Shown here in pieces: positions 58,301 to 59,632 of a stretch of DNA of 64,000 nucleotides (within the stretch, counting starts at the first letter, position 1; every line of letters starts with the position of its first letter). The position numbers were made by a program, and so were the translations under genes. This DNA is from Leuctra nigra (Eukaryota; Arthropoda; Insecta; Plecoptera; Leuctridae), in contig OW203768.1 in the NCBI GenBank assembly GCA_934045905.1, positions 24,953,060 to 25,017,059 of the forward strand, given 5' to 3'. The notes under the pieces are model-generated. The model ran no database searches. It saw only the letters and a program-made list of their open reading frames with translations, and was not told where the DNA came from.

Positions 58301-59632
58301 CCAGATTTCGGTTTCAGTGCTTGGTTGGCGGTTGGACTGTATAGTTTCTAGGGATTCGTGACTACTAAAGAGCTGCGCAGCACTGAATTATTATTTCGTC
58401 GATCTTGAAGTCCGCATTTTACACCAAATTCTGGCTTTAAAAAGACATATTTACTTCTGTTTGCGATTGGATCATGTCTTACACAATTAGTAAACGAATA
58501 GAACAGAAGCATATTGTTGGACTCTATCAGGTTTCCCTGCAATCTGGAAAAATGTAAGACGATCTCAGCCGGACGCGTGAATAATATGACCTTGGTCTAT
58601 ACGTAAGAACGAGGTGGAGTGCTTTGTCAGCATACATCGACGACAGAATTGCGATTCCCAATCAAAGAAGCGTTTGTCAATGATCAAAGTTATTAAAAGA
58701 TGTTGAATTGTTTTCGGAAGATAATAAATGGTCAACCAATCAGGAGTCTTTGTTTCCCCCTGATGACGTCATATTGTGTTACCAGGGGGACGGTGAGAGG
58801 CCCCATCAAGGGGCTCACAACACTTCTACACGTAACCAGGAAGAAGCGGCTAGAAATAGAGGTCAGGATCTATCTCTCTTTCTCTCTCTTACTTCACCAG
58901 CACTCTATCTTCTCTTCACTCTATCTCACACACCAACATATTGCTCCATATTGTTCAAGGAGACGGAATATTCCATCAGATTTTGAAATAAACAAACTTT
59001 TTAATTCTCAATGGAGATTACCTAAAATTGAATCATTCATTTGTAATCATAGTAAATCAGTTCTGAGGAATTCTGTGATTTTGCATTTGGAACCAATTTA
59101 TAAAGTGTACTTCGCTGTACCTACATATTAGTGATCCATGCATCGTATTTTTACATCTCTCCCTTTGAATCAATTCAATTGAATTCTCGTCATCAAATGA
59201 CTATTTCTCAATTCGATTTGTTTCTCTACGAAATCATGAAGGCACTGTTTTTTGTACAAAGATGTCATGGGTACCTACCTAATCTATATCTCTTTTTGAT
59301 CTCTTCGCAACCGAATTCTTTTCGGCATAATGCTTTCTAATGGCAGTGAAATGAAGTCGGTCGCGACGAGATCAAAAAGAGATGTAGAATAAGGTACTCT
59401 GGACCCACCTCATCTGCGTACCCTAGAGCTCTGAACCTGTTTCTTTGCAGACTCCCTGAGGAACAAAGCGAGAGTCGAACCCGCGCTGGTTCCCGGCGCC
59501 TCGCTGTCCCCCGTCTTCCTGGGGGAGGAACAGCGAACCTACGGGAACCCGATCAGCTACCTTGGAGGCCCCAGACTGCACTATCCCAACACCACGCGCG
59601 CCAGCAAGGAGAGCGTCCTCTCCTTAGACTGA
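1030..59632 (+). CDS. axo: axotactin-like neurexin-family transmembrane protein gene, 31 exons, 5' end missing
   Basis: Seen: 31 exons with AG/GT borders and continuous phase give 1909 codons and a stop. Order is Kunitz, six laminin-G domains, four EGF modules, a fibrinogen-like Caspr segment, one membrane helix and a cytoplasmic tail. Known: this matches arthropod axotactin, a neurexin-related glial protein that acts on axons and affects neuronal excitability; Caspr/neurexin IV relatives work in septate-type junctions. Inference: a type I cell-surface or shed adhesion protein whose signal peptide and first exons lie upstream of the window. The introns reach 10.6 kb and are filled with transposable elements. 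Odd: about ten exon borders are tandemly duplicated. A neurexin IV/Caspr paralogue is the main alternative, but the Kunitz module, the six LamG domains and the ESVLSLD end favour axotactin. Confidence 0.88.
1244..1624. mobile_element. hAT-type MITE with GGTTCC repeats
   Basis: The ends are cagggactgg and ccagtccctg, flanked by perfect 8-bp duplications gttctatc (1236-1243 and 1625-1632), as expected of hAT elements. Subterminal runs of GGTTCC/GATTCC mark both ends. There is no transposase; it is non-autonomous. Confidence 0.85.
1633..3109. other. intron 1, remaining part
   Basis: No coding sequence. 1690-1870 is an inverted copy of the dispersed repeat also found at 9950-10260 and 55100-55380 (shared ggcgggaaa and ttaccatgg blocks). 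2000-2160 is related, in reverse orientation, to 52190-52350. A run of about 18 G lies near 2907. Confidence 0.6.
3110..3362 (+). CDS. axo: exon 2: proline-rich linker and start of LamG1
   Basis: The acceptor is a run of about 13 C followed by ag; the donor is gtatga. About 45 Pro/Thr-rich residues (LPPPTTPPPPVDD) precede a laminin-G start (ALTFEETGHHKVFMF). The phase in (1) and out (2) join exons 1 and 3 exactly. It is one of the most GC-rich exons here. The antisense open frames over it are composition shadows. Confidence 0.85.
3852..4127 (+). mobile_element. tRNA-derived SINE
   Basis: It has a B-box-like GGTTCGATTCC, then the body cctgactggggtttttt and the tail gaacagtgcgacgttaagcc before an A-rich end. 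The same element lies inverted at 36235-36500, and a tail fragment at 62210-62265. It is therefore a dispersed SINE family. Confidence 0.8.
4351..4878. mobile_element. foldback MITE with TTAA flanks
   Basis: Two arms of over 100 bases (about 4397-4500 and 4588-4692, sharing ataaaagacaaacttaggg) are inverted. The outer ends ggtg/cacc are flanked by TTAA at 4347-4350 and 4879-4882, as for piggyBac-type insertions. It has no coding sequence. Confidence 0.6.
4883..6008. other. intron 2 sequence without gene
   Basis: AT-rich intron sequence. I see no exon, RNA gene or clear repeat. Confidence 0.6.
6010..6449. mobile_element. short-TIR MITE
   Basis: Inverted ends of about 40 bp share cgatcaccacactttacagg (6031-6050) and its complement near 6410-6432. 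The interior holds a TGACGTCA octamer and ggcggcc/ggccgcc dyads. Confidence 0.7.
6545..6583. repeat. (TA)n microsatellite
   Basis: About 20 TA units. A shorter (TA)n tract occurs near 7008-7020. Confidence 0.9.
6585..6975 (+). mobile_element. possible retroelement 3' remnant with GCCGAAACGTTGG motif
   Basis: A short Arg/Lys-rich frame is followed by ggtggatgcttgccgaaacg and taataaatata. Such a junction is common near the ends of Penelope-like elements, and a related motif (cccaacgtttcgcc) is at about 8197. No reverse transcriptase is visible, so the class is uncertain. Confidence 0.35.
7470..7565. promoter_or_regulatory. cluster of CCAAT and CRE-like sites
   Basis: Two ggccaatcag/cgccaatcag CCAAT boxes and two TGACGTCA octamers, with nearby half-sites, lie within about 90 bp inside intron 2. 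Such clusters are typical of promoters or enhancers. No adjacent exon is visible. Confidence 0.35.
7635..7775 (+). mobile_element. truncated copy of the 5S-like TIR element
   Basis: It shares ggtcaactctggcctgctag, the ggccagagagact block and the terminal tagtggctctgttgag with 22780-23085 and the full element at 50463-50899. The middle is deleted. Confidence 0.75.
8158..8397. mobile_element. small inverted-repeat element
   Basis: Arms of ~47 bp (8158-8204 and 8351-8397) share atttattgcagcggt and its complement, with the gccgacgaggcagtcggc dyad between. There is no coding sequence. Confidence 0.6.
8594..8780. repeat. long near-perfect hairpin
   Basis: Arms of about 80 bases carry gacaccttagtccctg and its complement with a ~10-base loop. 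A diverged copy lies at 56360-56545. It is a foldback MITE or recent palindrome. Confidence 0.8.
9068..13767. mobile_element. 4.7-kb element with GC-rich palindromic ends
   Basis: The ends ccctacaaacactggg (9068-9083) and its exact complement (13752-13767) bracket the region. Inside each end lie GC-rich dyads built from CCCGGGCGGG, CCCGCGCGGG and GGGACGTCCC (9080-9350 and 13570-13750). The interior is AT-rich with no recognisable transposase and includes a copy of a dispersed repeat at 9950-10260. It is probably a non-autonomous DNA element, or a recent composite. Confidence 0.5.
13942..14077 (+). CDS. axo: exon 3: LamG1 core
   Basis: The acceptor is ttgttacag and the donor gtcagt. It reads LCREIAFKFRTRLPHGLLVY then ALYIIVENGQLK, the usual LamG beta strands (F-F-T, GLLVY, L-NGQL). 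It enters in phase 2 and leaves in phase 0. It follows the 10.6-kb intron. Confidence 0.9.
14394..14610 (+). CDS. axo: exon 4: LamG1, second half
   Basis: The acceptor is tgcttag and the donor gtaatg. It contains LNRDEWHHVNVKID, the W-H-V strand typical of LamG, and ends SVVLVGG. It enters in phase 0 and leaves in phase 1. The donor is followed directly by the octamer TGACGTCA. Confidence 0.9.
14683..15278. mobile_element. MITE with ~65-bp TIRs
   Basis: The left end ccccgacggctgtcacctta and the right end with its complement (taaggtggcagccgtcgggg) continue into ggatcattgg/ccaatgatcc blocks. A related truncated copy lies at 51390-51510. It sits in intron 4. Confidence 0.75.
15497..15665 (+). 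CDS. axo: exon 5: end of LamG1
   Basis: The acceptor is tctgcacag and the donor gtaagt. FVGCIKDMTLS is the conserved cysteine strand that closes a LamG domain, and GCVDK leads to the EGF. It leaves in phase 2. The last 30 bases with the donor are repeated twice more immediately downstream (52-bp period). Confidence 0.9.
15636..15780 (+). repeat. 52-bp tandem array spanning the exon 5 donor (three copies)
   Basis: acgtcgtggagggctgcgt recurs at 15641, 15693 and 15745, each followed by acaagt(a/g)agtgacgtca. Each copy thus carries ~30 bases of exon and a usable donor. Use of a later donor would shift the frame (52 = 3n+1). Confidence 0.95.
16196..22291. mobile_element. 6.1-kb composite element with long terminal inverted repeats
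   Basis: The ends catagaggtaagatgggttg and its complement are flanked by the 7-bp duplication ctaagac (16189-16195, 22292-22298). The right arm is about 1.25 kb (21040-22291). The left arm runs to about 18060 with an extra ~570-bp insert after 16528. Between them are further partial copies (19070-19260, 19490-19600) and two G-homopolymer tracts. I see no transposase frame, so it is non-autonomous. Confidence 0.75.
18083..18115 (+). repeat. poly-G tract (about 32 G)
   Basis: A long G homopolymer inside the inverted-repeat element, with a second tract of about 22 G at 19811-19832 in the related copy. It could form G-quadruplex DNA; its length may be unreliable in the assembly. Confidence 0.9.
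22321..22483 (+). repeat. 135-bp duplication of exon 6 acceptor and first half
   Basis: The acceptor gtcttgggtctag at 22336-22348 and the 76 bases after it are nearly identical to 22471-22559. The spacing is 135 bp, divisible by 3, and the frame is open throughout. Confidence 0.93.
22484..22599 (+). CDS. axo: exon 6: EGF1
   Basis: The acceptor is tgggtctag and the donor gtgagt. Six cysteines in EGF spacing run from CDTKDNLC to GEQCDIYG, and the exon phases fit exons 5 and 7. A partial copy of its first 76 bases with an identical acceptor lies 135 bp upstream (22349-22424). An in-frame longer version starting at 22349 is possible. Confidence 0.88.
22785..23093 (+). mobile_element. 5'-truncated copy of the 5S-like TIR element
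   Basis: It begins ggggtgaccattcaactctg and ends tagtggaacctcggctctg, with the inner block cacaccgtccttcggatggg. It matches the full element at 50463-50899 but has lost its left arm. Confidence 0.8.
23104..23354 (+). repeat. three copies of exon 7 acceptor in a TAATGTG microsatellite
   Basis: The acceptor with cagccgccact occurs at 23115, 23265 and 23352. The first two carry ~36 diverged bases of the exon start (ggttcctcatacat) and then run into (TAATGTG)n. Only the last enters an open LamG exon. Confidence 0.9.
23355..23538 (+). CDS. axo: exon 7: start of LamG2
   Basis: The acceptor is gttctcag and the donor gtaggc. It reads ATTLTLRGSSYISYRVYDW, then ISMFFKTRFDDSALFYASG, a clear LamG N-terminal half. 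It is phase 1 in, phase 2 out. Two diverged copies of acceptor plus exon start lie upstream at about 23110 and 23261. Confidence 0.9.
23539..24689. other. intron 7 without gene
   Basis: I see no coding or RNA gene. 24220-24460 holds C-rich stretches (ggctttcccccctggatg) that look like old repeat debris. Confidence 0.55.
24690..24952 (+). CDS. axo: exon 8: LamG2 centre
   Basis: The acceptor is gttgccag and the donor gtaggt. It completes the split lysine codon from exon 7 (NKTVHVEIDFGDG) and continues to LYIDPEIYIGGGPDL, the glycine-rich last strands of LamG. It leaves in phase 1. Antisense frames here are shadows of the GC-rich exon. Confidence 0.92.
24953..26090. other. intron 8 without gene
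   Basis: AT-rich sequence with no recognisable exon, RNA gene or element. Confidence 0.55.
26091..26298 (+). CDS. axo: exon 9: end of LamG2, start of LamG3
   Basis: The acceptor is catatccag and the donor gtaact. GCLQRVFFNDISIIYEL closes LamG2, and IPITFAFPSSHIWWP followed by LQLAFDFR opens LamG3. It is phase 1 in, phase 2 out. Confidence 0.9.
26299..26905. other. intron 9 without gene
   Basis: I see nothing of note here. Confidence 0.55.
26906..27083 (+). CDS. axo: exon 10: LamG3 core
   Basis: The acceptor is caacgtgcag and the donor gttcgt, a weak but acceptable donor. It reads YWELRLVNNEIRFELVPD and ends SAWHK, the usual tryptophan strand. It leaves in phase 0. Confidence 0.87.
27275..27709 (-). 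pseudogene. broken LINE reverse transcriptase fragment
   Basis: The antisense frame contains PLLFLVFINDIG and IRLYADDIILYQ, the catalytic Y-A-D-D box, then MRRNKMALNIRKTQCITF. The preceding G-V-P-Q-G motif is in another frame, so there is at least one frameshift. It is a remnant inside intron 10, with no link to the host gene. Confidence 0.85.
27733..27927 (+). CDS. axo: exon 11: LamG3, second half
   Basis: The acceptor is cgatccag and the donor gtgagt. It is a symmetrical phase 0 exon. VELKYVKDELKLSVDY leads to GLVGCMRDIEVNGEQV, the cysteine strand closing LamG3. Confidence 0.92.
27928..28444. other. intron 11 without gene
   Basis: AT-rich intron; I see nothing in it. Confidence 0.55.
28445..28613 (+). 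CDS. axo: exon 12: EGF2
   Basis: The acceptor is gtgccaccag and the donor gtcagt. After the last LamG3 cysteine (SLDNC) comes a six-cysteine EGF module from PCVRPNKCEHGGKC to GNSCHFG. It leaves in phase 1. Confidence 0.92.
28614..29439. other. intron 12
   Basis: The only feature I see is the tRNA-like block at 29210-29290 on the minus strand. Confidence 0.55.
29210..29290 (-). other. tRNA-like sequence, SINE remnant or pseudo-tRNA
   Basis: On the minus strand it reads a D-arm-like GATAGCTTAATGGTTAAAGC and then the B box GGTTCGATTCC. The anticodon stem has one mismatch and the acceptor is imperfect, so it is more likely a tRNA-derived repeat than a working gene. Confidence 0.5.
29440..29615 (+). 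CDS. axo: exon 13: fibrinogen-like segment, first part
   Basis: The acceptor is ttctccag and the donor gtaagt. KTCEELALLGYTKPAVYLID then GNGPFPPAHVKCEF corresponds to the fibrinogen C-like start found in Caspr/neurexin IV. It leaves in phase 0. A second donor copy follows 37 bp downstream and another lies near 30007. Confidence 0.9.
29599..30015 (+). repeat. repeated exon 13 donor (tandem pair and distant copies)
   Basis: gccagatagtaagt occurs at the true exon end and again 37 bp later, each followed by gtgacgtcaca; cctagccagatagtaagt recurs at about 29996. A catagtaagaagtgtgacg block lies at 29968. The intervening 29670-29960 is unrelated. Confidence 0.85.
30016..30620. other. intron 13, remaining part
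   Basis: No gene or clear repeat found. Confidence 0.5.
30621..30822 (+). CDS. axo: exon 14: fibrinogen-like segment, second part
   Basis: The acceptor is gttgcttcag and the donor gtaggt. CSQHIKYDCYKAPLELH then TWFQSSANRDIVDHIG matches the Caspr-type fibrinogen-like region with two conserved cysteines and a tryptophan. It leaves in phase 1. Confidence 0.9.
30887..30985. repeat. near-perfect hairpin MITE
   Basis: The arms gattctataactccattgcg... and the complement enclose a ~20-base loop with ataaggattaaca. A related hairpin with the same loop motif is at 56110-56235. Confidence 0.85.
31230..31520 (-). pseudogene. LINE C-terminal coding remnant
   Basis: The antisense translation gives SRLDHVPNVEIRKRMGRVEE, preceded in another frame by TRLEALEMDY and a stop. 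This is the pattern of the C-terminal region of RTE-like insect LINEs. It is frameshifted and dead. Confidence 0.7.
31722..31949 (+). CDS. axo: exon 15: Caspr-type cysteine segment before LamG4
   Basis: The acceptor is ttctcctcag and the donor gtaagt. RGACPCAANRTCVTPGQACNC, then KWHSDEGDYTHPDSLGITEM and ITLGPLEC, is the signature stretch (C-C, W-x-D-x-G, L-P-V-T-like, TLGPL-C) between the fibrinogen-like and LamG domains of Caspr proteins. It leaves in phase 1. Confidence 0.92.
32296..32465 (+). repeat. ~33-bp tandem array of exon 16 acceptor
   Basis: cagtataatgttcc recurs at 33-bp steps (agta at 32361, 32394, 32427), then 35 bp to the true exon at 32462. Each copy has ctctctcag or tccgtcag, so four or five acceptors compete. 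An older diverged unit starts near 32305. Confidence 0.9.
32453..32626 (+). CDS. axo: exon 16: start of LamG4
   Basis: The acceptor is tctctctcag and the donor gtgagt. It reads QQYVVTFTSSQSYIEVPGW then ISFSFRTTGEKAILLYQ, a standard LamG opening. Several similar AG sites lie upstream in a ~33-bp repeat. The phase (two bases to finish a codon) picks the AG before acacacag. Confidence 0.88.
32860..33085 (+). CDS. axo: exon 17: LamG4 core
   Basis: The acceptor is cttggtttag and the donor gtgagt. FHLSFTFTLNNGG, then EWQKIWIDYNEQHVRFMI and GSMFIGGATE, are LamG strands. It is phase 1 in, phase 2 out. Confidence 0.9.
33086..34072. other. intron 17 without gene
   Basis: It contains a short ggtagttttggtag simple repeat near 33500. 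I see nothing else. Confidence 0.55.
34073..34320 (+). CDS. axo: exon 18: end of LamG4 and EGF3
   Basis: The acceptor is cctacacag and the donor gtgagt. GLIGCFRGLVVNGEILD closes LamG4, then CKPSCDPNPCKNGAVC to GSLCET is EGF3. It leaves in phase 1. Confidence 0.92.
34462..34765. repeat. long palindrome (~135-base arms)
   Basis: gctccttctatgtggtcagc and its complement, with matching ataactttg and aaacggctatgaatat/atattcataaccgttt ends, form two arms around a short ctccgtcgctcgtccg loop. A half copy lies at 60065-60215. It is a foldback element. Confidence 0.88.
34766..35370. other. intron 18, remaining part
   Basis: No gene. gttcctacgcgcctg at 35329 matches the ends of the TIR family at 54910-55550 and 57130-57388. 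Confidence 0.5.
35371..35646 (+). CDS. axo: exon 19: start of LamG5
   Basis: The acceptor is ccctcaacag and the donor gtgagt. It reads NGLTFIAPEAFIKRNFF, then ILVNVRTYEPDALVLYAND and FVSLHLRGGKFVV, a clear LamG half. It leaves in phase 1. Three further copies of the exon end with its donor follow in the intron. Confidence 0.9.
35592..35912 (+). repeat. 76/94-bp tandem array spanning exon 19 donor (four copies)
   Basis: gacctggtggtcgagtatcc occurs at 35625, 35701, 35795 and 35889. The first three are followed by gtgagtgacgtcat, and the fourth has the changed gtgtaattc. All spacings are 3n+1, so a later donor would shift the frame. Confidence 0.95.
36235..36500 (-). mobile_element. tRNA-derived SINE, second copy
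   Basis: It is the inverted counterpart of 3852-4127: ggcttaacgtcgcactgttc at one end and gggaatcgaacccgggcctc (B box complement) at the other. Confidence 0.82.
36733..36882 (+). CDS. axo: exon 20: LamG5 centre
   Basis: The acceptor is catgtgcgcag (a weak pyrimidine tract) and the donor gtgaga. GINSGKSLQLAVIRAP then TTLHVNERSNTTHAPIQLL fits the exposed loop strands of LamG5. It is symmetrical phase 1. The acceptor is the least certain part. Confidence 0.82.
36945..37175. mobile_element. diverged foldback MITE
   Basis: gggcctattctagagtt and catttccacatggcgaac match the better-preserved copy at 62440-62572. Its inverted ends are weak. Confidence 0.5.
37176..37590. other. intron 20, remaining part
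   Basis: AT-rich; nothing seen. Confidence 0.5.
37591..37788 (+). CDS. axo: exon 21: end of LamG5
   Basis: The acceptor is tgttctaacag and the donor gtgagt. SEYFEASLGGYDNTSLLV then GFVGCIRGLKIGEELIDLP closes LamG5. It is symmetrical phase 1. The exon's last 18 bases plus donor are the founder of a 37-bp array. Confidence 0.9.
37771..38040 (+). repeat. 37-bp tandem array of exon 21 donor (seven copies)
   Basis: cagagtgagtcatt starts at 37785, 37822, 37859, 37896, 37933, 37970 and 38007. Each unit carries caatacacagtgaaacag from the exon and the donor. Only the first is attached to the LamG frame. Confidence 0.95.
38337..39963 (+). repeat. 44-bp minisatellite derived from exon 22 acceptor, left block (~37 copies)
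   Basis: The unit is built from cttgtattacag, gcgtgaacggggtg and tactatgacgtcatgtat. Each unit contains a full acceptor, the first 14 bases of exon 22 and a TGACGTCA octamer. Two longer ~62-bp units with gcgcgcggggtgcaccatga (39047, 39411) keep more of the exon. The real exon is 7 kb further right. Confidence 0.95.
39964..40655. other. AT-rich sequence between minisatellite and LINE
   Basis: No gene seen. It may be the degraded 5' part of the LINE, but I cannot show that. Confidence 0.4.
40984..42261. mobile_element. 1.28-kb TIR element inserted in the LINE
   Basis: The two ~200-bp arms (40984-41183 and 42062-42261) look identical, starting cccagaaaaaaacactccgtg. The interior is non-coding apart from a tRNA-like hairpin at 41436-41555. 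No clear target duplication is visible, so the insertion may be older or rearranged. Confidence 0.82.
41464..41535 (+). tRNA. tRNA-like sequence, possible anticodon GGC
   Basis: A strong D arm (TAGCTCAGTTGGTAGAGC) and a five-pair anticodon stem enclose a CCGGCAA loop. The T loop is imperfect (GTTCGTGCC), position 33 is C not T, and the acceptor relies on G-T pairs. It is probably a tRNA-derived relic captured inside the TIR element, not a working gene. Confidence 0.35.
42420..43600. repeat. ~118-bp satellite with CRE, ETS-like and YY1-like sites
   Basis: Units start near 42459, 42580, 42697, 42814 and 42933, each carrying atatgacgtcacttccggtt and aatggcggccga. Diverged units follow to 43500 (atttccggt, cttccggtttcaaaatggcgg). 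The link gcaatcggtacagccgtttt recurs between units. It lies between the TIR element and the LINE body. Confidence 0.9.
43929..46053 (+). CDS. LINE reverse transcriptase, C-terminal part of pol
   Basis: The frame is open for about 700 codons. Seen in order: GNYRPISLLPAFSKIFEKIM, FDCVDHNILLIKL, CGVPQGSILGPLLFIIFIND, ELFADDSSLLI (F-A-D-D catalytic box) and WLKTNKLILNSEKTNF, then a C-terminal region with RALRAMCG. Known: this is the pol of Jockey/CR1-group LINEs, which copy their RNA at a nicked target. The first ATG (43873) lies in the inserted satellite side, so the true start was in the endonuclease part. The frame itself looks intact, hence a young insertion. Confidence 0.85.
46514..46880 (+). 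repeat. exon 22 acceptor minisatellite, right block (~8 copies)
   Basis: Four ~44-bp units are followed by three to four ~62-bp units that keep gcgcgcagggtgcaccatga and aagtgtgacg from the exon before running into the true exon at 46881. It shows the long unit as the ancestor and the 44-bp unit as its deletion product. Confidence 0.95.
46881..47027 (+). CDS. axo: exon 22: EGF4
   Basis: The acceptor is cttgtattacag and the donor gtaggt. VRAGCTMKCDEVPCKNEGIC to YYGDFCATG is EGF4, with one extra cysteine that closes LamG5. It is symmetrical phase 1. Its acceptor and first 10-45 bases are repeated about 45 times upstream, interrupted by a LINE. Confidence 0.9.
47028..47372. other. intron 22
   Basis: Short intron; nothing seen. 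Confidence 0.5.
47373..47523 (+). CDS. axo: exon 23: start of LamG6
   Basis: The acceptor is cacgtgacag and the donor gtgagt. It reads KGADFGGESSLRRKYVLES, then VKVQLAFSSGD, a LamG N-terminal half with a basic RRKY stretch. It is phase 1 in, phase 2 out. Confidence 0.87.
47524..47982. other. intron 23
   Basis: I see no gene or repeat. Confidence 0.5.
47983..48148 (+). CDS. axo: exon 24: LamG6 core
   Basis: The acceptor is cacctgcgcag and the donor gtaact. It reads NRKYHLLVALTAEGHLVVEED, then RHFINGARHSVFYQRND, LamG strands. It leaves in phase 0. Confidence 0.87.
48149..48539. other. intron 24
   Basis: I see no gene or repeat. Confidence 0.5.
48540..48687 (+). CDS. axo: exon 25: LamG6 continued
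   Basis: The acceptor is gtgttctag and the donor gtaaga. IDREEVVMTTTSLQEG leads to VQVGGFFSDDPRL and GYSGCLS, the last LamG cysteine strand. It leaves in phase 1. Confidence 0.87.
48885..49015. repeat. foldback MITE
   Basis: tttgatctcgtcgcgaccg and the complement cggtcgcgccgcgatcaaaa enclose cattacgacgaaatg. Close relatives lie at 59265-59400 and 62335-62420. Confidence 0.8.
49280..49455 (+). CDS. axo: exon 26: end of LamG6
   Basis: The acceptor is gtgtgttgcag and the donor gtgagt. VFVEVNNVLMTPLDEYMLF then RSAQCADFDVVYKPK continues the membrane-proximal LamG with its partner cysteine. It leaves in phase 0. Confidence 0.86.
49456..50317. other. intron 26 without gene
   Basis: AT-rich; nothing seen. 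Confidence 0.5.
50318..50417 (+). CDS. axo: exon 27: juxtamembrane stalk
   Basis: The acceptor is gaagttgcag and the donor gtattt. It reads GISDAVWVEDPPTRVAFKSL, then Ser/Glu-rich sequence. It enters in phase 0 and leaves in phase 1, joining exons 26 and 28 without a stop. The donor is weaker than the others. Confidence 0.78.
50463..50899 (+). mobile_element. TIR element with a 5S-rRNA-like core
   Basis: The ends ctcaacagagccgaggctcc and its complement start arms of about 120 bp (sharing ggcatgtagcctactcc/ggagttggctacatgcc). Next to the left arm is gaggttaagcaacattgagcg followed by cggtcagcggttagatgggtgacc-like sequence, which resembles the 3' half of 5S rRNA. It has truncated relatives at 7635-7775 and 22785-23093. 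It could be a SINE3-type unit captured between inverted arms. Confidence 0.75.
51026..51372 (+). CDS. axo: exon 28: transmembrane helix and cytoplasmic tail
   Basis: The acceptor is ttctccccag and the donor gtgaga. About 22 hydrophobic residues (ILLVLSALFVAVVFLGCIVV) are followed by a strongly basic stop-transfer run (YKNNKKHKKRK), so the C-terminus is inside the cell. The tail carries Pro/Thr stretches and the acidic VFDDDTQPLRQ. It leaves in phase 0. Confidence 0.9.
51385..51510 (+). mobile_element. truncated relative of the 14683-15278 MITE
   Basis: It shares ggtggtggggtt, gccggcgagcat, gtaagggttaccc and gcagccagggtcgac with the element in intron 4. It directly follows exon 28. Confidence 0.65.
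51680..52894. other. intron 28, remaining part
   Basis: 52190-52350 is related in reverse to 2000-2160 (shared catgcagctcagtacc and gatggctcaca). There is no gene. Confidence 0.5.
52895..52996 (+). CDS. axo: exon 29: acidic cytoplasmic segment
   Basis: The acceptor is tctcgctcag and the donor gtaagc after IPTFPKP. SLEDLSHNLHASIAEEDEEE is a helix-prone acidic segment common in axotactin tails. If the donor is ignored, the frame stays open for 25 more codons to a stop at 53069-53071, giving an alternative short C-terminus. Confidence 0.83.
52997..53071 (+). CDS. axo: alternative 3' extension of exon 29 with its own stop
   Basis: This is read-through of the gtaagc donor at 52997. The frame continues VSKLAQMAPLSTCSEVTLNA to NVE and TGA. 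It would make an isoform without the conserved ESVLSLD end. AATAAA signals at about 54127 and 54849 could serve it. It could equally be intron sequence that happens to be open. Confidence 0.4.
   Translation, partial: VSKLAQMAPLSTCSEVTLNALNVE
53072..54900. other. intron 29 first part, or 3' UTR of the short isoform
   Basis: CRE-like octamers lie right after the alternative stop (53070, 53099, 53139). AATAAA occurs at about 54127 and 54849. I see no other exon. Confidence 0.4.
54908..55550. mobile_element. TIR element carrying a nested MITE
   Basis: The outer ends aggagcgtaggaat and gttcctacgcgcctg match the intact shorter relative at 57130-57388 (shared tagcgtcccagaat, aagaaaacgcc). It is interrupted by a nested MITE (55046-55470). 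Confidence 0.7.
55046..55470. mobile_element. nested MITE with TA target duplication
   Basis: The ends gggaattctcctct and agaggagaattccc are each flanked by TA. The interior matches 9950-10260 and, inverted, 1690-1870 (tttcccgccaaaatgtccca). Confidence 0.7.
55551..56100. other. intron 29, nothing recognised
   Basis: No gene or clear element. Confidence 0.5.
56108..56237. repeat. foldback MITE
   Basis: ggtctattctagaac and gttctagaataggg are inverted ends. The loop contains ccataaggattaaca, as in 30887-30985. Confidence 0.75.
56360..56548. repeat. diverged copy of the 8594-8780 hairpin
   Basis: gatcattttaaa, ttgttgaaacag and gcagagccacggagataat match that hairpin, with decayed pairing. Confidence 0.7.
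56549..57115. other. intron 29, nothing recognised
   Basis: I see no gene or element. Confidence 0.5.
57130..57388. mobile_element. short TIR element
   Basis: The ends caggcgcgtaggaa and ttcctacgcgcctg are exact complements. It is the same family as 54908-55550. Confidence 0.75.
57389..58785. other. intron 29, last part
   Basis: A hairpin at 58001-58079 (gagtcaactaattatgatacc and complement) is the only structure I see. Confidence 0.55.
58786..58861 (+). CDS. axo: exon 30: probable small cytoplasmic exon
   Basis: Exon 29 ends in phase 0, but the last exon needs phase 1 at its start, so an exon of 3n+1 bases is expected between them. This stretch is the best fit I found: acceptor tgtgttaccag, 25 open codons (GDGERPHQGAHNTSTRNQEE), donor gtcagg, with 76 = 3n+1 bases. 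A shorter version starting at 58840 would also fit the phase. Confidence 0.5.
58862..59450. other. intron 30
   Basis: 59265-59400 is a foldback MITE of the 48885-49015 family. There is nothing else. Confidence 0.55.
59451..59632 (+). CDS. axo: exon 31: C-terminal exon
   Basis: The acceptor is gtttctttgcag. Read with two bases completing the previous codon, it gives SLRNKARVEPALVPGASLSP, then EEQRTYGNPISYLGG, and ends ESVLSLD and TGA. This conserved-looking end is typical of axotactin tails and could bind a partner. Two degraded copies of its last 90 bases follow. Confidence 0.86.

Noticed and set aside
53072..58785. Second gene between exons 29 and 31
   Set aside because: I found only short frames without motifs, plus repeats; the region is best read as intron or alternative 3' UTR.
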